The notes beneath the pieces were generated by a model. That model was not told where the DNA came from. It searched no databases and saw only the letters and a list, made by a program, of their open reading frames with translations. Below, piece by piece: positions 1-7,105 of a stretch of DNA of 15,818 nt (position 1 is its first letter; every line of letters starts with the position of its first letter). The DNA lies in NCBI GenBank assembly GCA_033763435.1, contig JANRKN010000063.1, positions 1 to 15,818 of the forward strand. The letters run 5' to 3'. Position numbers and translations under genes: made by a program. This DNA is from JANRKN01 sp033763435 (GTDB taxonomy: Bacteria; Planctomycetota; Phycisphaerae; Phycisphaerales; UBA1924).

Positions 1-1126
1 CGACGGGCTGCTTGAAGTGCTGCTCGGTGAGATAGCGCTCGTGCTCGCTCTGGAGGTCCTTGCCCCACTCGACGGGGTACTCGAACTTGGCCTTGCCCGA
101 GGCCGCGGCCTCGCGGAGGATCCGCACGCCCTCGGTGTACGGCAGATGCCGGAAGGGCTTGTCGAGCACGTCCTTCAGGCGCGCGAGCAGGCCCTTCTCG
201 ATGCGCTCATCGAAGAACTTCATGTCGTCGGCGCGCTCGGTCAGGCAGGTCTGGATCAGATACTTGATGAAGTCCTCGGCCAGGCGCGCATCCTCGGCGA
301 GCGTCGCGAAGGCGATCTCGGGCTCGATCATCCAGAATTCGGCCAGGTGCCGCGAGGTGTTGGAGTTCTCGGCGCGGAAGGTCGGGCCGAAGGTGTACAC
401 GCGCGAGAGCGCGCAGCAGTAGGTTTCGACGTTGAGCTGGCCCGAGACGGTCAGGTGCGCTTCCTTGCCAAAGAAATCCTGACCGAAGTCCACCGGCGCG
501 CCGACCGCGGGCGCGGGCTTGGGTGTGCCGGGGGCGCCGGGGGCGCTGGGGGCGGCGTTCACGCGCGGCGGGTTGACCATGTCGAGCGTGCTGACGCGGA
601 ACATCTGCCCTGCGCCCTCGCAGTCGCTGGCGGTGATGATCGGCGTGTGGACGTAGAAGAAGCCGCGCTCGTGGAAGAAGCGGTGGATCGCCATGCTGAG
701 CGTGTGGCGGACGCGCGCCACCGCGCCGAAGGTGTTGGTGCGGACGCGCAGGTGCGCCTGCTCGCGCAGGAACTCCATCGTGTGGGGCTTGGGCTGGATG
801 GGGTAGTGGTCGGGGTCATCGACGAGGCCGACGACGCGGACGGCGGTCGCCTGGATCTCGTTGCCGCCCTTGGGCGTGGGCGAGATGATGCCGTCGACCT
901 CGACCGCGCAGTGCGTGGTCAGGCGGGCGATGTCGGAGGCGTAGTTGGGCAGCGAGGCCTTGGCGACAGCCTGGATGGGGTCAAAGCACGTGCCGTCATG
1001 CACAGCGAGGAACGAGAGCCCGCCGTCGGCCTTGGAGTCGCGGCGCGTGCGGATCCAGCCCTTCACGGTGACCTCGGACCCGACGGGGGCCTTGAGCGCT
1101 TCGACAACACGCAACCACTGGGGCAT
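1..1126 (-). CDS. asnS: Asparaginyl-tRNA synthetase, 5' part (C-terminus beyond left edge)
   Basis: Class II aminoacyl-tRNA synthetase that charges tRNA-Asn with asparagine in the cytoplasm. About 375 codons are present; the C-terminal end with motif 3 lies outside the window. The N-terminal OB-fold anticodon-binding domain (about residues 1-110) contains VKGWIRTRRDSK. The catalytic domain follows, with QMFRVSTLDM, QDFFGKEAHLTVSGQLN and the motif 2 stretch GPTFRAENSNTSRHLAEFW, all close to the E. coli protein as I remember it. Further on, ERADDMKFF and SEHERYLTEQHF are also AsnRS-like. The start ATG is preceded by AGGAG with about 7 nt spacing, and a TACGAT hexamer lies 43-48 nt upstream. One oddity is an Ala/Pro/Gly-rich insertion of about 20 residues (roughly 190-212) between the STLDMVNPPR and DFGQDFFGK motifs, where E. 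coli has only a few residues. Identification is secure; AspRS is less likely given the motif set. Confidence 0.96.
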   Translation of the reverse strand, partial: MPQWLRVVEALKAPVGSEVTVKGWIRTRRDSKADGGLSFLAVHDGTCFDPIQAVAKASLPNYASDIARLTTHCAVEVDGIISPTPKGGNEIQATAVRVVGLVDDPDHYPIQPKPHTMEFLREQAHLRVRTNTFGAVARVRHTLSMAIHRFFHERGFFYVHTPIITASDCEGAGQMFRVSTLDMVNPPRVNAAPSAPGAPGTPKPAPAVGAPVDFGQDFFGKEAHLTVSGQLNVETYCCALSRVYTFGPTFRAENSNTSRHLAEFWMIEPEIAFATLAEDARLAEDFIKYLIQTCLTERADDMKFFDERIEKGLLARLKDVLDKPFRHLPYTEGVRILREAAASGKAKFEYPVEWGKDLQSEHERYLTEQHFKQPV

Positions 1127-1145
1127 CGCTGATCTCCTGCCAAAC

Positions 1146-1160
1146 GTCGGCGCGGCCGAC
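1146..1160 (-). other. Short hairpin in asnS leader
   Basis: GTCGGC and GCCGAC flank a 3-nt loop, giving a perfect 6-bp stem between the proposed -10 element and the asnS Shine-Dalgarno. It may be only a leader hairpin. No antiterminator or T-box architecture is visible. Confidence 0.3.
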
Positions 1161-1168
1161 GGGAGCAG

Positions 1169-1174
1169 ATCGTA
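1169..1174 (-). promoter_or_regulatory. Candidate -10 element of asnS
   Basis: TACGAT on the minus strand matches TATAAT at 4 of 6 positions and would give a leader of about 36 nt. No convincing -35 is visible 16-18 bp upstream. It belongs to a set of similar TAC-type hexamers seen at several starts in this window. Confidence 0.35.
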
Positions 1175-1251
1175 GAAACCCGAACGGGGGCGTGACGGGT
1201 TGAGGCGTGCCGGGCGGAAGCGTCAGGCCCGGGCATTCAGGGCTGAGACCC

Positions 1252-2604
1252 TCAGGGCTTGGCCGCGAGCGATTCGAGCTTGGCGCTCAGTTCCGCGGGC
1301 GTCTGGTCCTTGTTCCACGCGTCGAGGCGCGCGGCGATCCGGCCCTGCGCGTCCAGCACCACGATCGTCGGGAACCGGTTCACCTTGTACTCCGAGGCGA
1401 CCGCGTCGGCCTCGCGCAGCAGCGCGAAGGTGCCCCCGGCCTTGGCGAATTCCTCGGCCGAGGCCTGCGGGTTCTTCTCGCGCACGGCGAGCGCAACGAA
1501 CGTCGCTCGATCCTTGAACGCGTCGGCAACCTTCTGAATCGACGCCAGCCCCGAGCGCGACGGGCCCGACCACGAGCCCCAGAAGACCAGCGCCGCGGGC
1601 TTGCCCTGGAGGCTCTCGAGCGTCACGCTCTGGCCCACGCTGCTGGTGAGGCTGAAGGCGGGAGCGGTCTCACCCTGCGCGGCGGGCACGGGCGTGCCCT
1701 CGGCGGCCGCGGCGGGCGCAGCATCCACGGGCGTCGCGCGGCCCGGCGAGACCTTGCTCGTCGCGGGGCGCTGCACGGGCTCGTCGCGCGTGTAGCCCTC
1801 GGGCACATCGACCTGCAGGTCCTTGTCGTCGATCTCGACGCCGGCCTTGATGTCGCCGAACTTCAGGATCACCGACGAACTCGACGACGCGGCGTCGGGG
1901 CGATTGGCGGGGGCTTCGAGCAGGCGCTCCTGCCGGCGGGGCAGGAAGTCTTCGACGCCCATCAGCCAGCGAACGCGCCCGGTCAGGCCCGAGCCCGAGG
2001 CGACGAGCGGCTCGCACTCGACGCCGTCGACGGTCACGCGCGGCTCGATGACCACGGTCGCGAGGTCCGACTCTTTGAAGAACGGGCCGTTCTTCTCGAA
2101 CCAGTCCTTGACGCGGAGGTTCATGGCATGGCGCACGCCCTCGCCGCCGGCCTGACGGACCATGCGCGTGCGGATGGTGCGGGTGGCATGATCGACCCAC
2201 GTGACCATCTCGCTGTTGGGGCCCGGGGACCAGACGACATCAAAGCGGGTGGTCTGTCCGCTCTTGTTGGGCTCGGTCTGGCCCGTGACGCGAACGCGCC
2301 AGCCCGCGGGGGTGTCGCCCGAGGCGGGGACGCGCTTCATGCGGACAGTGCCGGTGACTTTGGGCAGCATGCCGCCGGCGATGCCGCCCTCGAACCAGTG
2401 CTCGGCCTGATAGACGAGGGTCTGGGCCTTAGCGAGGTTTTCCGCGGCGCGCTTGAAGAGCGCGCGGCCCTGGGCGGAGGAATCGCCCGCGGAGGCCGGG
2501 GGCTCGGCGGGCAACTGCGCGAGCGCCGGGGCCGTGGGCAGACCCAACGAGAGAACCCCGCACGAGAGAATCAACGCCGGAACCATCGCCGAATGAGCGA
2601 GCAT
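1252..2604 (-). CDS. Secreted two-domain protein with thioredoxin-like (TlpA/AhpC-type) domain lacking CxxC
   Basis: 450 aa. The chosen ATG has AGGAGG 7 nt upstream and opens directly into a signal peptide (residues 1 to about 30, ending ALAQ), so export is expected. Residues about 40-275 form a beta-rich domain (RVTGTVRMKR-like strands, DFLPRRQERL, DIKAGVEIDDKDLQVDVPEGY) resembling lipoprotein-carrier-like or DUF2092-type regions; I do not recognise it firmly. An Ala/Pro linker follows, then a thioredoxin fold at about 311-450: GETAPAFSL, GKPAALVFWGSWSGPSRSG, and a cis-Pro loop RFPTIVVLD. The active site that should read CGPC is SGPS (346-349). The mature protein has a single Cys (197), so thiol-disulfide exchange by the normal mechanism is ruled out. 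It may be a binding or chaperone-like derivative. It lies between asnS and an SPFH gene, all on the minus strand, but gaps over 200 bp upstream argue for its own promoter. Confidence 0.85.
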   Translation of the reverse strand: MLAHSAMVPALILSCGVLSLGLPTAPALAQLPAEPPASAGDSSAQGRALFKRAAENLAKAQTLVYQAEHWFEGGIAGGMLPKVTGTVRMKRVPASGDTPAGWRVRVTGQTEPNKSGQTTRFDVVWSPGPNSEMVTWVDHATRTIRTRMVRQAGGEGVRHAMNLRVKDWFEKNGPFFKESDLATVVIEPRVTVDGVECEPLVASGSGLTGRVRWLMGVEDFLPRRQERLLEAPANRPDAASSSSSVILKFGDIKAGVEIDDKDLQVDVPEGYTRDEPVQRPATSKVSPGRATPVDAAPAAAAEGTPVPAAQGETAPAFSLTSSVGQSVTLESLQGKPAALVFWGSWSGPSRSGLASIQKVADAFKDRATFVALAVREKNPQASAEEFAKAGGTFALLREADAVASEYKVNRFPTIVVLDAQGRIAARLDAWNKDQTPAELSAKLESLAAKP

Positions 2605-2795
2605 TGCGCCGCCTCCTGAGACCCACCGATCCCGGCGCCGAGGCCGGGGCCTGAGAACATCGGACGGATGCGGGGCCGGGCCGTTCCGCGAATGCTCGCC
2701 GGACGCGCCAGGGCCCGCCGGCGGGCCGCAGGCCCCGCACACCCAACATCGTTCGCGTGCCGGGCGCTCGGTTCTCGGACGGTCCGTCCCGAACG

Positions 2796-2843
2796 GGCGT
2801 CAGGGGAAACGTGAGGGCCAGCGTCAGGGCCAACGTCAGGGCT
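2796..2843 (-). repeat. Four imperfect 12-bp tandem units at the 3' end of the SPFH gene
   Basis: Read on the minus strand, four consecutive 12-mers follow the consensus GGCCCTGACGYT. The first unit contains the SPFH gene's stop codon. As the period is a multiple of 3, units 2 and 4 carry an in-frame TGA as well, and unit 3 carries TCA at that place. Confidence 0.75.
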
Positions 2844-4560
2844 GGCGGGGCGTGCTCGCTGGGGCGGGCTTGGGGGCCGACGCGGGCTCTTCGCGCGAGA
2901 TCATGCTGTCGAGCATCGTGCCCACGAGCGCGGTCGTCGCGTCCGAGGCGGACTTCTCGCCGCCCGTGACCATGACTCGCGGCGTGATCTGAATGCTGCG
3001 CTCGCCGATGATCTTCAGCACCTCGATCAGCGCCGCGTTGGACTTGCCGATCTGCTGCGCGATCAGCTCGTACGCGTCGGCCTGGGCCTTGGCGCGGATG
3101 GTGATGGCCTCGGCCTCGGCGCCGGCCTCGATGATCTTCCGGCGCTTTTCCTCGTCGGCGATCTTCACCGCGTACGCCGCCGTCGCCAGACGCTTTTCTT
3201 CCTCCGACTCCTGCGTGGTGCGCGTGAGCTGCTTCTTCTGCTCCGCGGCCTTCTGCTGCTCCTGGAACGTCATCTGCTCCTGCTTGGCCAGCTCGCGGTC
3301 GGTCTGCGTCTTGAGGAGCGAGCCCAGCGACTGCTCGTCGCCCACGTTGCCGATGCGCACCGCCGTGATCGTCACGCCGAACCGCTCCATCTGCTGCTTG
3401 AGCATCGTGAGCGACTGGCTCTCCTGCAGCGAGCGCTGCTGCACGTAGTCGAGCGCGCGGACCTTCTCGGCGTTGTTGCGGAAGATCGCCCGCACGGCCG
3501 AGTTCAGCGCGTTGCGGAAGCGCTCACCCTCGTCGTCGCCCAGCTTGGCCACGACGATCGGCGCGTTGGAAGGCTCGACCACGTACTCGACGCGCACGTC
3601 GACCGGGAACGTGAACCCGTCGCTGGTGCGCACCGTGATCGCGCGCTCTTCCAGGTTCGGATCGTGCTGGCCCTTCATCGAGATGTTCTGGTTCATCTGC
3701 GACGCGGCGCTTGACATCGTCGTCGAGCCCGCGGCCGTGAACTGCGCGATCATCTGCGTCGTCCAGATCTCGGTGACGGTGAACGCGTCGGTGTTGAGCG
3801 GGTACTTGCCGGGCAGCAGCGGCTCGGCGAGAATGCCCATCTCGCCCGACTTGGCCAGCCGGATCAGACGGTCCTCGGTGACCTCATCGCCGTGCACGCC
3901 CGGCTCGGTCGCGCCCGCGGCGCCTCGGACGACGTTCGACGCCGACGCGCCGAAGTTGGCCTTGAGCACCGCGACCTCGCCCTGCTTGACCTCGGTCTGA
4001 TCGACGAGCTTGACCTTGTACAGGCGCGTGTTGAGGCGGTACTTGCCGGGCTTGAGCACGGAGACCTGCTTGCCCTTGAACCCCTTGCCGTCGGTCAGGA
4101 AGTAGCGCGCGTCGAGCATCTTCTGGAACGTCTCAACGTCCCACTCGGGCGCGAAGAGCTGCCCGGTGCGGATCGGGATGCCGTCGGACGTCTCGATGAT
4201 CCCGACCTTGTCCGAGGGCACTTCTGTGAGCGGCTCGGTTTGGACGCGGTAGATGCCCGGCACGTACCCGAAGTGCCAGCCGGGGGGAAGCACGTCCGCC
4301 TGCACGCCCATCTCGCCCTCGACGGCGAGGATCTTGCCGTCCTTGAGCGATGGGCCCAGCGCCTGCTTGGTCACGATGCCGACCTCGTCGGCGCCGACGT
4401 ACACCACCGAGAGCCCGGCCAGGCCCAGCAGGAAAAACAGCAGCGCGACGACCGTGCCCGCGACAGGCCCGTTGCGCCCGAGCGCGCCCTTGAGCGCGAC
4501 GCCACCGGCGAGCGCTCCGATCGCCAGGAGAAGACCGACGAAGAAGATCACGCCGCCCAT
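2836..4560 (-). CDS. SPFH/band-7 (prohibitin/flotillin-like) membrane protein
   Basis: 574 aa. Start ATG has GGAGGTG about 6 nt upstream. Two N-terminal hydrophobic segments (about 2-24 and 33-55) anchor it in the membrane. Residues 80-270 contain three repeats of a beta module (LPPGWHFGYVPGIYRV at 91, LKPGKYRLNTRLYKVKLV at 169, LLPGKYPLNTDAFTVTEI at 248). The SPFH core follows at about 300-415 (ITVRTSDGFTFPVDVRVEYVV, then GVTITAVRIGNV). A long charged coiled coil (about 415-500) rich in E, K, Q and A leads to the oligomerisation end (IGERSIQITPRVMV). A short Pro/Ala tail ends the protein. SPFH proteins form ring assemblies that organise membrane microdomains or modulate membrane proteases. 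No NfeD or HflC-type partner gene is adjacent. The family call is firm; the precise role is unknown. The neighbouring CPBP and BI-1 genes are also membrane-proteostasis families. Confidence 0.93.
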   Translation of the reverse strand: MGGVIFFVGLLLAIGALAGGVALKGALGRNGPVAGTVVALLFFLLGLAGLSVVYVGADEVGIVTKQALGPSLKDGKILAVEGEMGVQADVLPPGWHFGYVPGIYRVQTEPLTEVPSDKVGIIETSDGIPIRTGQLFAPEWDVETFQKMLDARYFLTDGKGFKGKQVSVLKPGKYRLNTRLYKVKLVDQTEVKQGEVAVLKANFGASASNVVRGAAGATEPGVHGDEVTEDRLIRLAKSGEMGILAEPLLPGKYPLNTDAFTVTEIWTTQMIAQFTAAGSTTMSSAASQMNQNISMKGQHDPNLEERAITVRTSDGFTFPVDVRVEYVVEPSNAPIVVAKLGDDEGERFRNALNSAVRAIFRNNAEKVRALDYVQQRSLQESQSLTMLKQQMERFGVTITAVRIGNVGDEQSLGSLLKTQTDRELAKQEQMTFQEQQKAAEQKKQLTRTTQESEEEKRLATAAYAVKIADEEKRRKIIEAGAEAEAITIRAKAQADAYELIAQQIGKSNAALIEVLKIIGERSIQITPRVMVTGGEKSASDATTALVGTMLDSMISREEPASAPKPAPASTPRQP

Positions 4561-4598
4561 CGCTGCACCTCCGAACCCACCCTCAGCACCGGAGCCTC

Positions 4599-4604
4599 AG
4601 CGTA
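4599..4604 (-). promoter_or_regulatory. Candidate -10 element of the SPFH gene
   Basis: TACGCT on the minus strand would place transcription start about 32 nt before the ATG, with the strong GGAGGTG ribosome site inside the leader. No clear -35. The same hexamer appears upstream of the barrel-protein gene and tsaB. Confidence 0.35.
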
Positions 4605-4797
4605 TCCGATGCGCGGCACAAAGAAGCCTTTCCCGACCCGCCACGCACGACGAGAGCTTCGGCGCTCGGATCTCCCGTCCTCGACCGGCGCGTACGGACG
4701 CTGCGCGTCGCCTCGGGTCGGATCACCCACGGCACAGCGCCCGCCCCCATCGAGCCCCCACCGAGCACGTCATTGCGCCCGTCATGGAGCCCGTCGC

Positions 4798-5646
4798 TCA
4801 GCCCATCATTTCGCGCAGCGCGGCGCCGGGGTCGGCCTGGCGCATCAGATGTTCACCCACGAGCACGATCGAGACGCCCGCCTCGCACAGGCGCCGGAGG
4901 TCGTCCGCCGTGCGGATGCCCGACTCGCTGACCAGCGTCGAGGTTTCCTCGATCATCTCGGCCATGCGGAAGGTGTGCTGCAGATCGACCTTCATCGTCG
5001 AAAGGTCGCGGTTGTTCACGCCCAGCAACGCGTACGTCGGGTGCGGGAAGCCGACGTAGGGCCTCACGCGCAGCACCGATTCGACGTCGTGGCACTCGAG
5101 CAGCACGGTCATCTGGAGTTGCTGCGCGAGGATCAGCATGTCGACCAGCAGCGAGGTGTTCAGGCACTCGGCGATGAGCAGCACCGCGTCGGCGCCCGCC
5201 GCACGCGACTCCCAGAGCTGCCAGGGGTCGATCAGAAAGTCCTTGCGCAGCACCGGGAGCGGGATTGCGTCCTTCACGCGGCGGATGTAGGACAAATGCC
5301 CGCCGAAGAACTTCTCGTCCGTCAAGCACGAGATCGCCGCGGCGCCCGCCGCGTGATACTTTGTGCCGATGTCTTCGGGCCTGAAACCTTCGCCCTCGTA
5401 CTCCGGCCGGATCAGCCCGGCCGAGGGGCTCTTGCGCTTGATCTCGGCGATCACGGCGGTGGTGCCCGGGGCTTTGCGCGTCACGGCGGCAAAGAAGTTC
5501 CGCGGCGGCTCTTCCTGCGCGACCAGCGCCTCCAGCTCGGCAAACGACACCCGCGCCTTGGCCTCTTCGACCTCGCGGCGCTTGTGGTCGATGATGTCGG
5601 CGAGCACGGCGGACACGGCACGGATTGTTGCCGTCGTCCTCGCCAT
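4798..5646 (-). CDS. trpC: Indole-3-glycerol phosphate synthase
   Basis: About 282 aa TIM-barrel enzyme that closes the indole ring from CdRP (carboxyphenylaminodeoxyribulose phosphate) in tryptophan synthesis. Family landmarks, numbered from this start: LADIIDHKRREV near the N-terminus, EIKRKSPSAG (68-77, with the catalytic Lys), LTDEKFFGG (109-116, second Lys), VLRKDFLIDPWQ, VLLEC (Glu about 184), GVNNRDL (209-215), LVSESGI and VLVGEHLM at the phosphate site. It is a stand-alone enzyme with no TrpF fusion, and no other trp gene is nearby. The start is uncertain. ATG at 5646 is used here; a GTG at 5664 or GTGs at 5616 and 5607 are alternatives, and none has a clear Shine-Dalgarno. Whatever start is used, the 5' end overlaps the divergent CPBP gene, so its promoter must lie inside that coding region. 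Confidence 0.95.
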   Translation of the reverse strand: MARTTATIRAVSAVLADIIDHKRREVEEAKARVSFAELEALVAQEEPPRNFFAAVTRKAPGTTAVIAEIKRKSPSAGLIRPEYEGEGFRPEDIGTKYHAAGAAAISCLTDEKFFGGHLSYIRRVKDAIPLPVLRKDFLIDPWQLWESRAAGADAVLLIAECLNTSLLVDMLILAQQLQMTVLLECHDVESVLRVRPYVGFPHPTYALLGVNNRDLSTMKVDLQHTFRMAEMIEETSTLVSESGIRTADDLRRLCEAGVSIVLVGEHLMRQADPGAALREMMG

Positions 5647-6616
5647 CGGCCTGTGCGCGGGCACGCTTTTTGCCCAGCGCCTTGCTGAGCCCCTGGCTGA
5701 TCCCCTCGTCGCTCAATCCACCCCGCTCCCCGCGCCGCAGCTCTCACCGCCGTCGGGCGCCTCGGCGCTCCCGCCCGAGCCTGAGCGCCTGCCCGAGGTC
5801 GAGTGGCTTCAGAAGATCAACCTGGGCGCGCTCGTCGCTGCGCCGCTCATGCTGCTCGCGCTCTACGCCTTCGGCATCCTTCGGCCCGGGGCGCTGGGCG
5901 GAGGGCAAGCCGGAGGCGAGAAGGCGCATCCCTGGTTTCTGTGGCTCTTTGCCGCGCTGGTCGTCTACGTGACCTCGGCGTTCGGCGCGGCGCTCGCGCT
6001 CGCAGCGCCCTCGTGGTGGGAGAAGGCCGTCATGGGCGATCTCCGCCGCGCGGGCCTGCTCGCCCTCGGGCAGTACACCGCGGGCATCCTCGCGGCCTGG
6101 TGCATGCTGCGCCTGGCCTCGGGCAAGGGCGGCGCCCTCGCGCCCAAAGACGCGGGCCTCGGGCTCGTCGCCTTCCTGCTGGGCTATCCGATCGTCGCGG
6201 CCTCCAGCGTCGCGGCAACCTGGGCCGCCTCCAAAGTCACCGGCTCAACGCCCGACCCCCTCGCGCACCAGACGCTCAGCCTCATCGTCAAGAACCTCGA
6301 CGACCCGTGGACGTGGGCGGTCATCGCGGGCGCGGTCGTCGGCGCGCCGATCCTCGAAGAAGTCATCTACCGCGGGTTCGTGCAGCGCGCGGTCGCGGGG
6401 CTCATCGGCAAGGGATGGTGGTCGGTGCTGATCACCAGCACGATCTTCGCGGCGATGCACTGGAGCGCGGTCCCGCCCCACGCGCTCGTGCCTCTGTGGG
6501 TGCTGGGCGTGGCGCTGGGCGTCGCGGCCGAACGCACCGGCCGCCTGGGCCCGGCGATCGTCATGCACGCCGCGTTCAACGCGCTGAACGTCGCGCTCGC
6601 GATCGCGACGCACTGA
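5594..6616 (+). CDS. CPBP family intramembrane glutamic endopeptidase
   Basis: 340 aa from the ATG at 5594 (ATG at 5591 is also possible, giving MM). The N-terminus has a hydrophobic leader (about residues 11-28, ending LFAQ), a Pro-rich stretch (about 40-68) and then several TM helices (about 78-96, 113-138, 155-172, 187-210). The conserved CPBP core sits at the C-terminal end: EEVIYR (255-260, the EExxxR motif), FAAMHWS (His289) and HAAFNALN (His325, Asn329). These are the known catalytic residues of Rce1/CPBP-type membrane proteases (also called ABI). Bacterial substrates are usually unknown; in Gram-positives the family is linked to peptide maturation and self-immunity. No peptide gene is seen beside it. 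No obvious Shine-Dalgarno. There is no in-frame ATG, GTG or TTG between the chosen ATG and the first TM segments, which supports the 5' overlap with trpC. Confidence 0.9.
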   Translation: MSASTADTARIVAVVLAIGLCAGTLFAQRLAEPLADPLVAQSTPLPAPQLSPPSGASALPPEPERLPEVEWLQKINLGALVAAPLMLLALYAFGILRPGALGGGQAGGEKAHPWFLWLFAALVVYVTSAFGAALALAAPSWWEKAVMGDLRRAGLLALGQYTAGILAAWCMLRLASGKGGALAPKDAGLGLVAFLLGYPIVAASSVAATWAASKVTGSTPDPLAHQTLSLIVKNLDDPWTWAVIAGAVVGAPILEEVIYRGFVQRAVAGLIGKGWWSVLITSTIFAAMHWSAVPPHALVPLWVLGVALGVAAERTGRLGPAIVMHAAFNALNVALAIATH

Positions 6617-6728
6617 GGCGCAGGTCCGTCGGGCGGCACGGCTCTTCCTGCGGCCACTCGCCCGCCCGCTCAGCGTTCGAGATCCGTTTCGGGCCCGAGC
6701 CTCCGGATCCGTGGCCTTGGGGCCTTTC

Positions 6729-6770
6729 CCCACACGCGCAAAAAAGCGTGTGGGCATGTTCCCTCTTCTT
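6729..6770 (+). terminator. Probable terminator after the CPBP gene
   Basis: CCCACACGC and GCGTGTGGG form a perfect 9-bp stem around an 8-nt A-rich loop (6729-6754). Downstream on the plus strand is a T/C-rich stretch rather than a pure T run. This could work as a hairpin terminator or, because the next 30 bases are C/T-rich and G-poor, as part of a Rho-type site. Confidence 0.5.
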
Positions 6771-6798
6771 CTCTTCTTCTGTTCTTCTTCTGATTGTC

Positions 6799-6832
6799 TC
6801 TCTGTGGGAGACATCCCTGTTTCCCACAGAGA
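6799..6832. repeat. Perfect 11-bp inverted repeat
   Basis: TCTCTGTGGGA (6799-6809) and TCCCACAGAGA (6822-6832) flank a 12-nt spacer. The right arm is shared with the 21-bp repeat units. It may be a second hairpin after the terminator or an operator-like dyad. Confidence 0.6.
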
Positions 6833-6870
6833 CATCACCGTCTCACACGGAGACACCTGATTCCACCGGG
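6808..6870. repeat. Short 21-bp tandem array with internal dyads
   Basis: GAGACA recurs at 6808, 6829 and 6850, exactly 21 bp apart. Units 1 and 2 match at 16 of 21 positions; unit 3 is degenerate, keeping GAGACA and a few scattered positions (11 of 21 versus unit 2). Reverse-orientation partners (TGTCTC at 6796, GTCTC at 6840) give each unit a local dyad. Confidence 0.55.
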
Positions 6871-7105
6871 AATCGACGCGGCTGGCCGGGCGGATCGGTC
6901 GGGCTTTCCTGCTGCGATCGTCCTCAATACCCGGCAATTCTTCGGGTTCTGGGTCGGCATTCTCACCGGCGGGTCATCCGGGCCGATACCCTGTCAGAAA
7001 CCTGCCGGGCGGCGCGAACCGCCGGGGGCGGGCGAGCGTTGAAGCGATCGGTCGGCCGCTCTCGGGCCGGCCTCAGTCCAGTCGGCCTCTATCAGGGGAG
7101 ATGCC

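Larger units (their letters stand above)
6617..7105. other. 489-base intergenic region between the CPBP and BI-1 genes
   Basis: No credible gene. It holds, left to right, the palindrome TCGGGCCCGA (6689-6698), a 9-bp hairpin (6729-6754), a pyrimidine-only tract (from 6759), and an 11-bp hairpin (6799-6832) that overlaps a 21-bp tandem/dyad array (6808-6870). Then come about 230 bases with little structure leading to the BI-1 start. The 6730-6860 part is visibly less G+C-rich than its surroundings. A hexamer TACCCT (6987-6992) is a weak -10 candidate for the BI-1 gene. Confidence 0.7.

Noticed and set aside
2605..2760. Promoter for the thioredoxin-fold gene
   Set aside because: I found no hexamer pair or TACrCT-like element worth calling; the gap is G+C-rich with only GC palindromes such as GCCCGCCGGCGGGC near 2711-2724.
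3892..5688. 598-codon open frame on the plus strand opposite the SPFH gene and trpC
   Set aside because: Antisense of two certain genes; low-complexity product.
4853..5716. Minus-strand frame opening MSDEGISQGLSKALGKK
   Set aside because: It runs in another frame through trpC, which is the recognised gene; the opening is the reverse complement of the CPBP signal-sequence region.
6245..6937. Minus-strand frame with VSPCETVMSLWETGMSPTE repeats
   Set aside because: The 7-residue repeat only reflects the 21-bp DNA repeats; the rest is antisense of the CPBP gene and its product has no recognisable fold.
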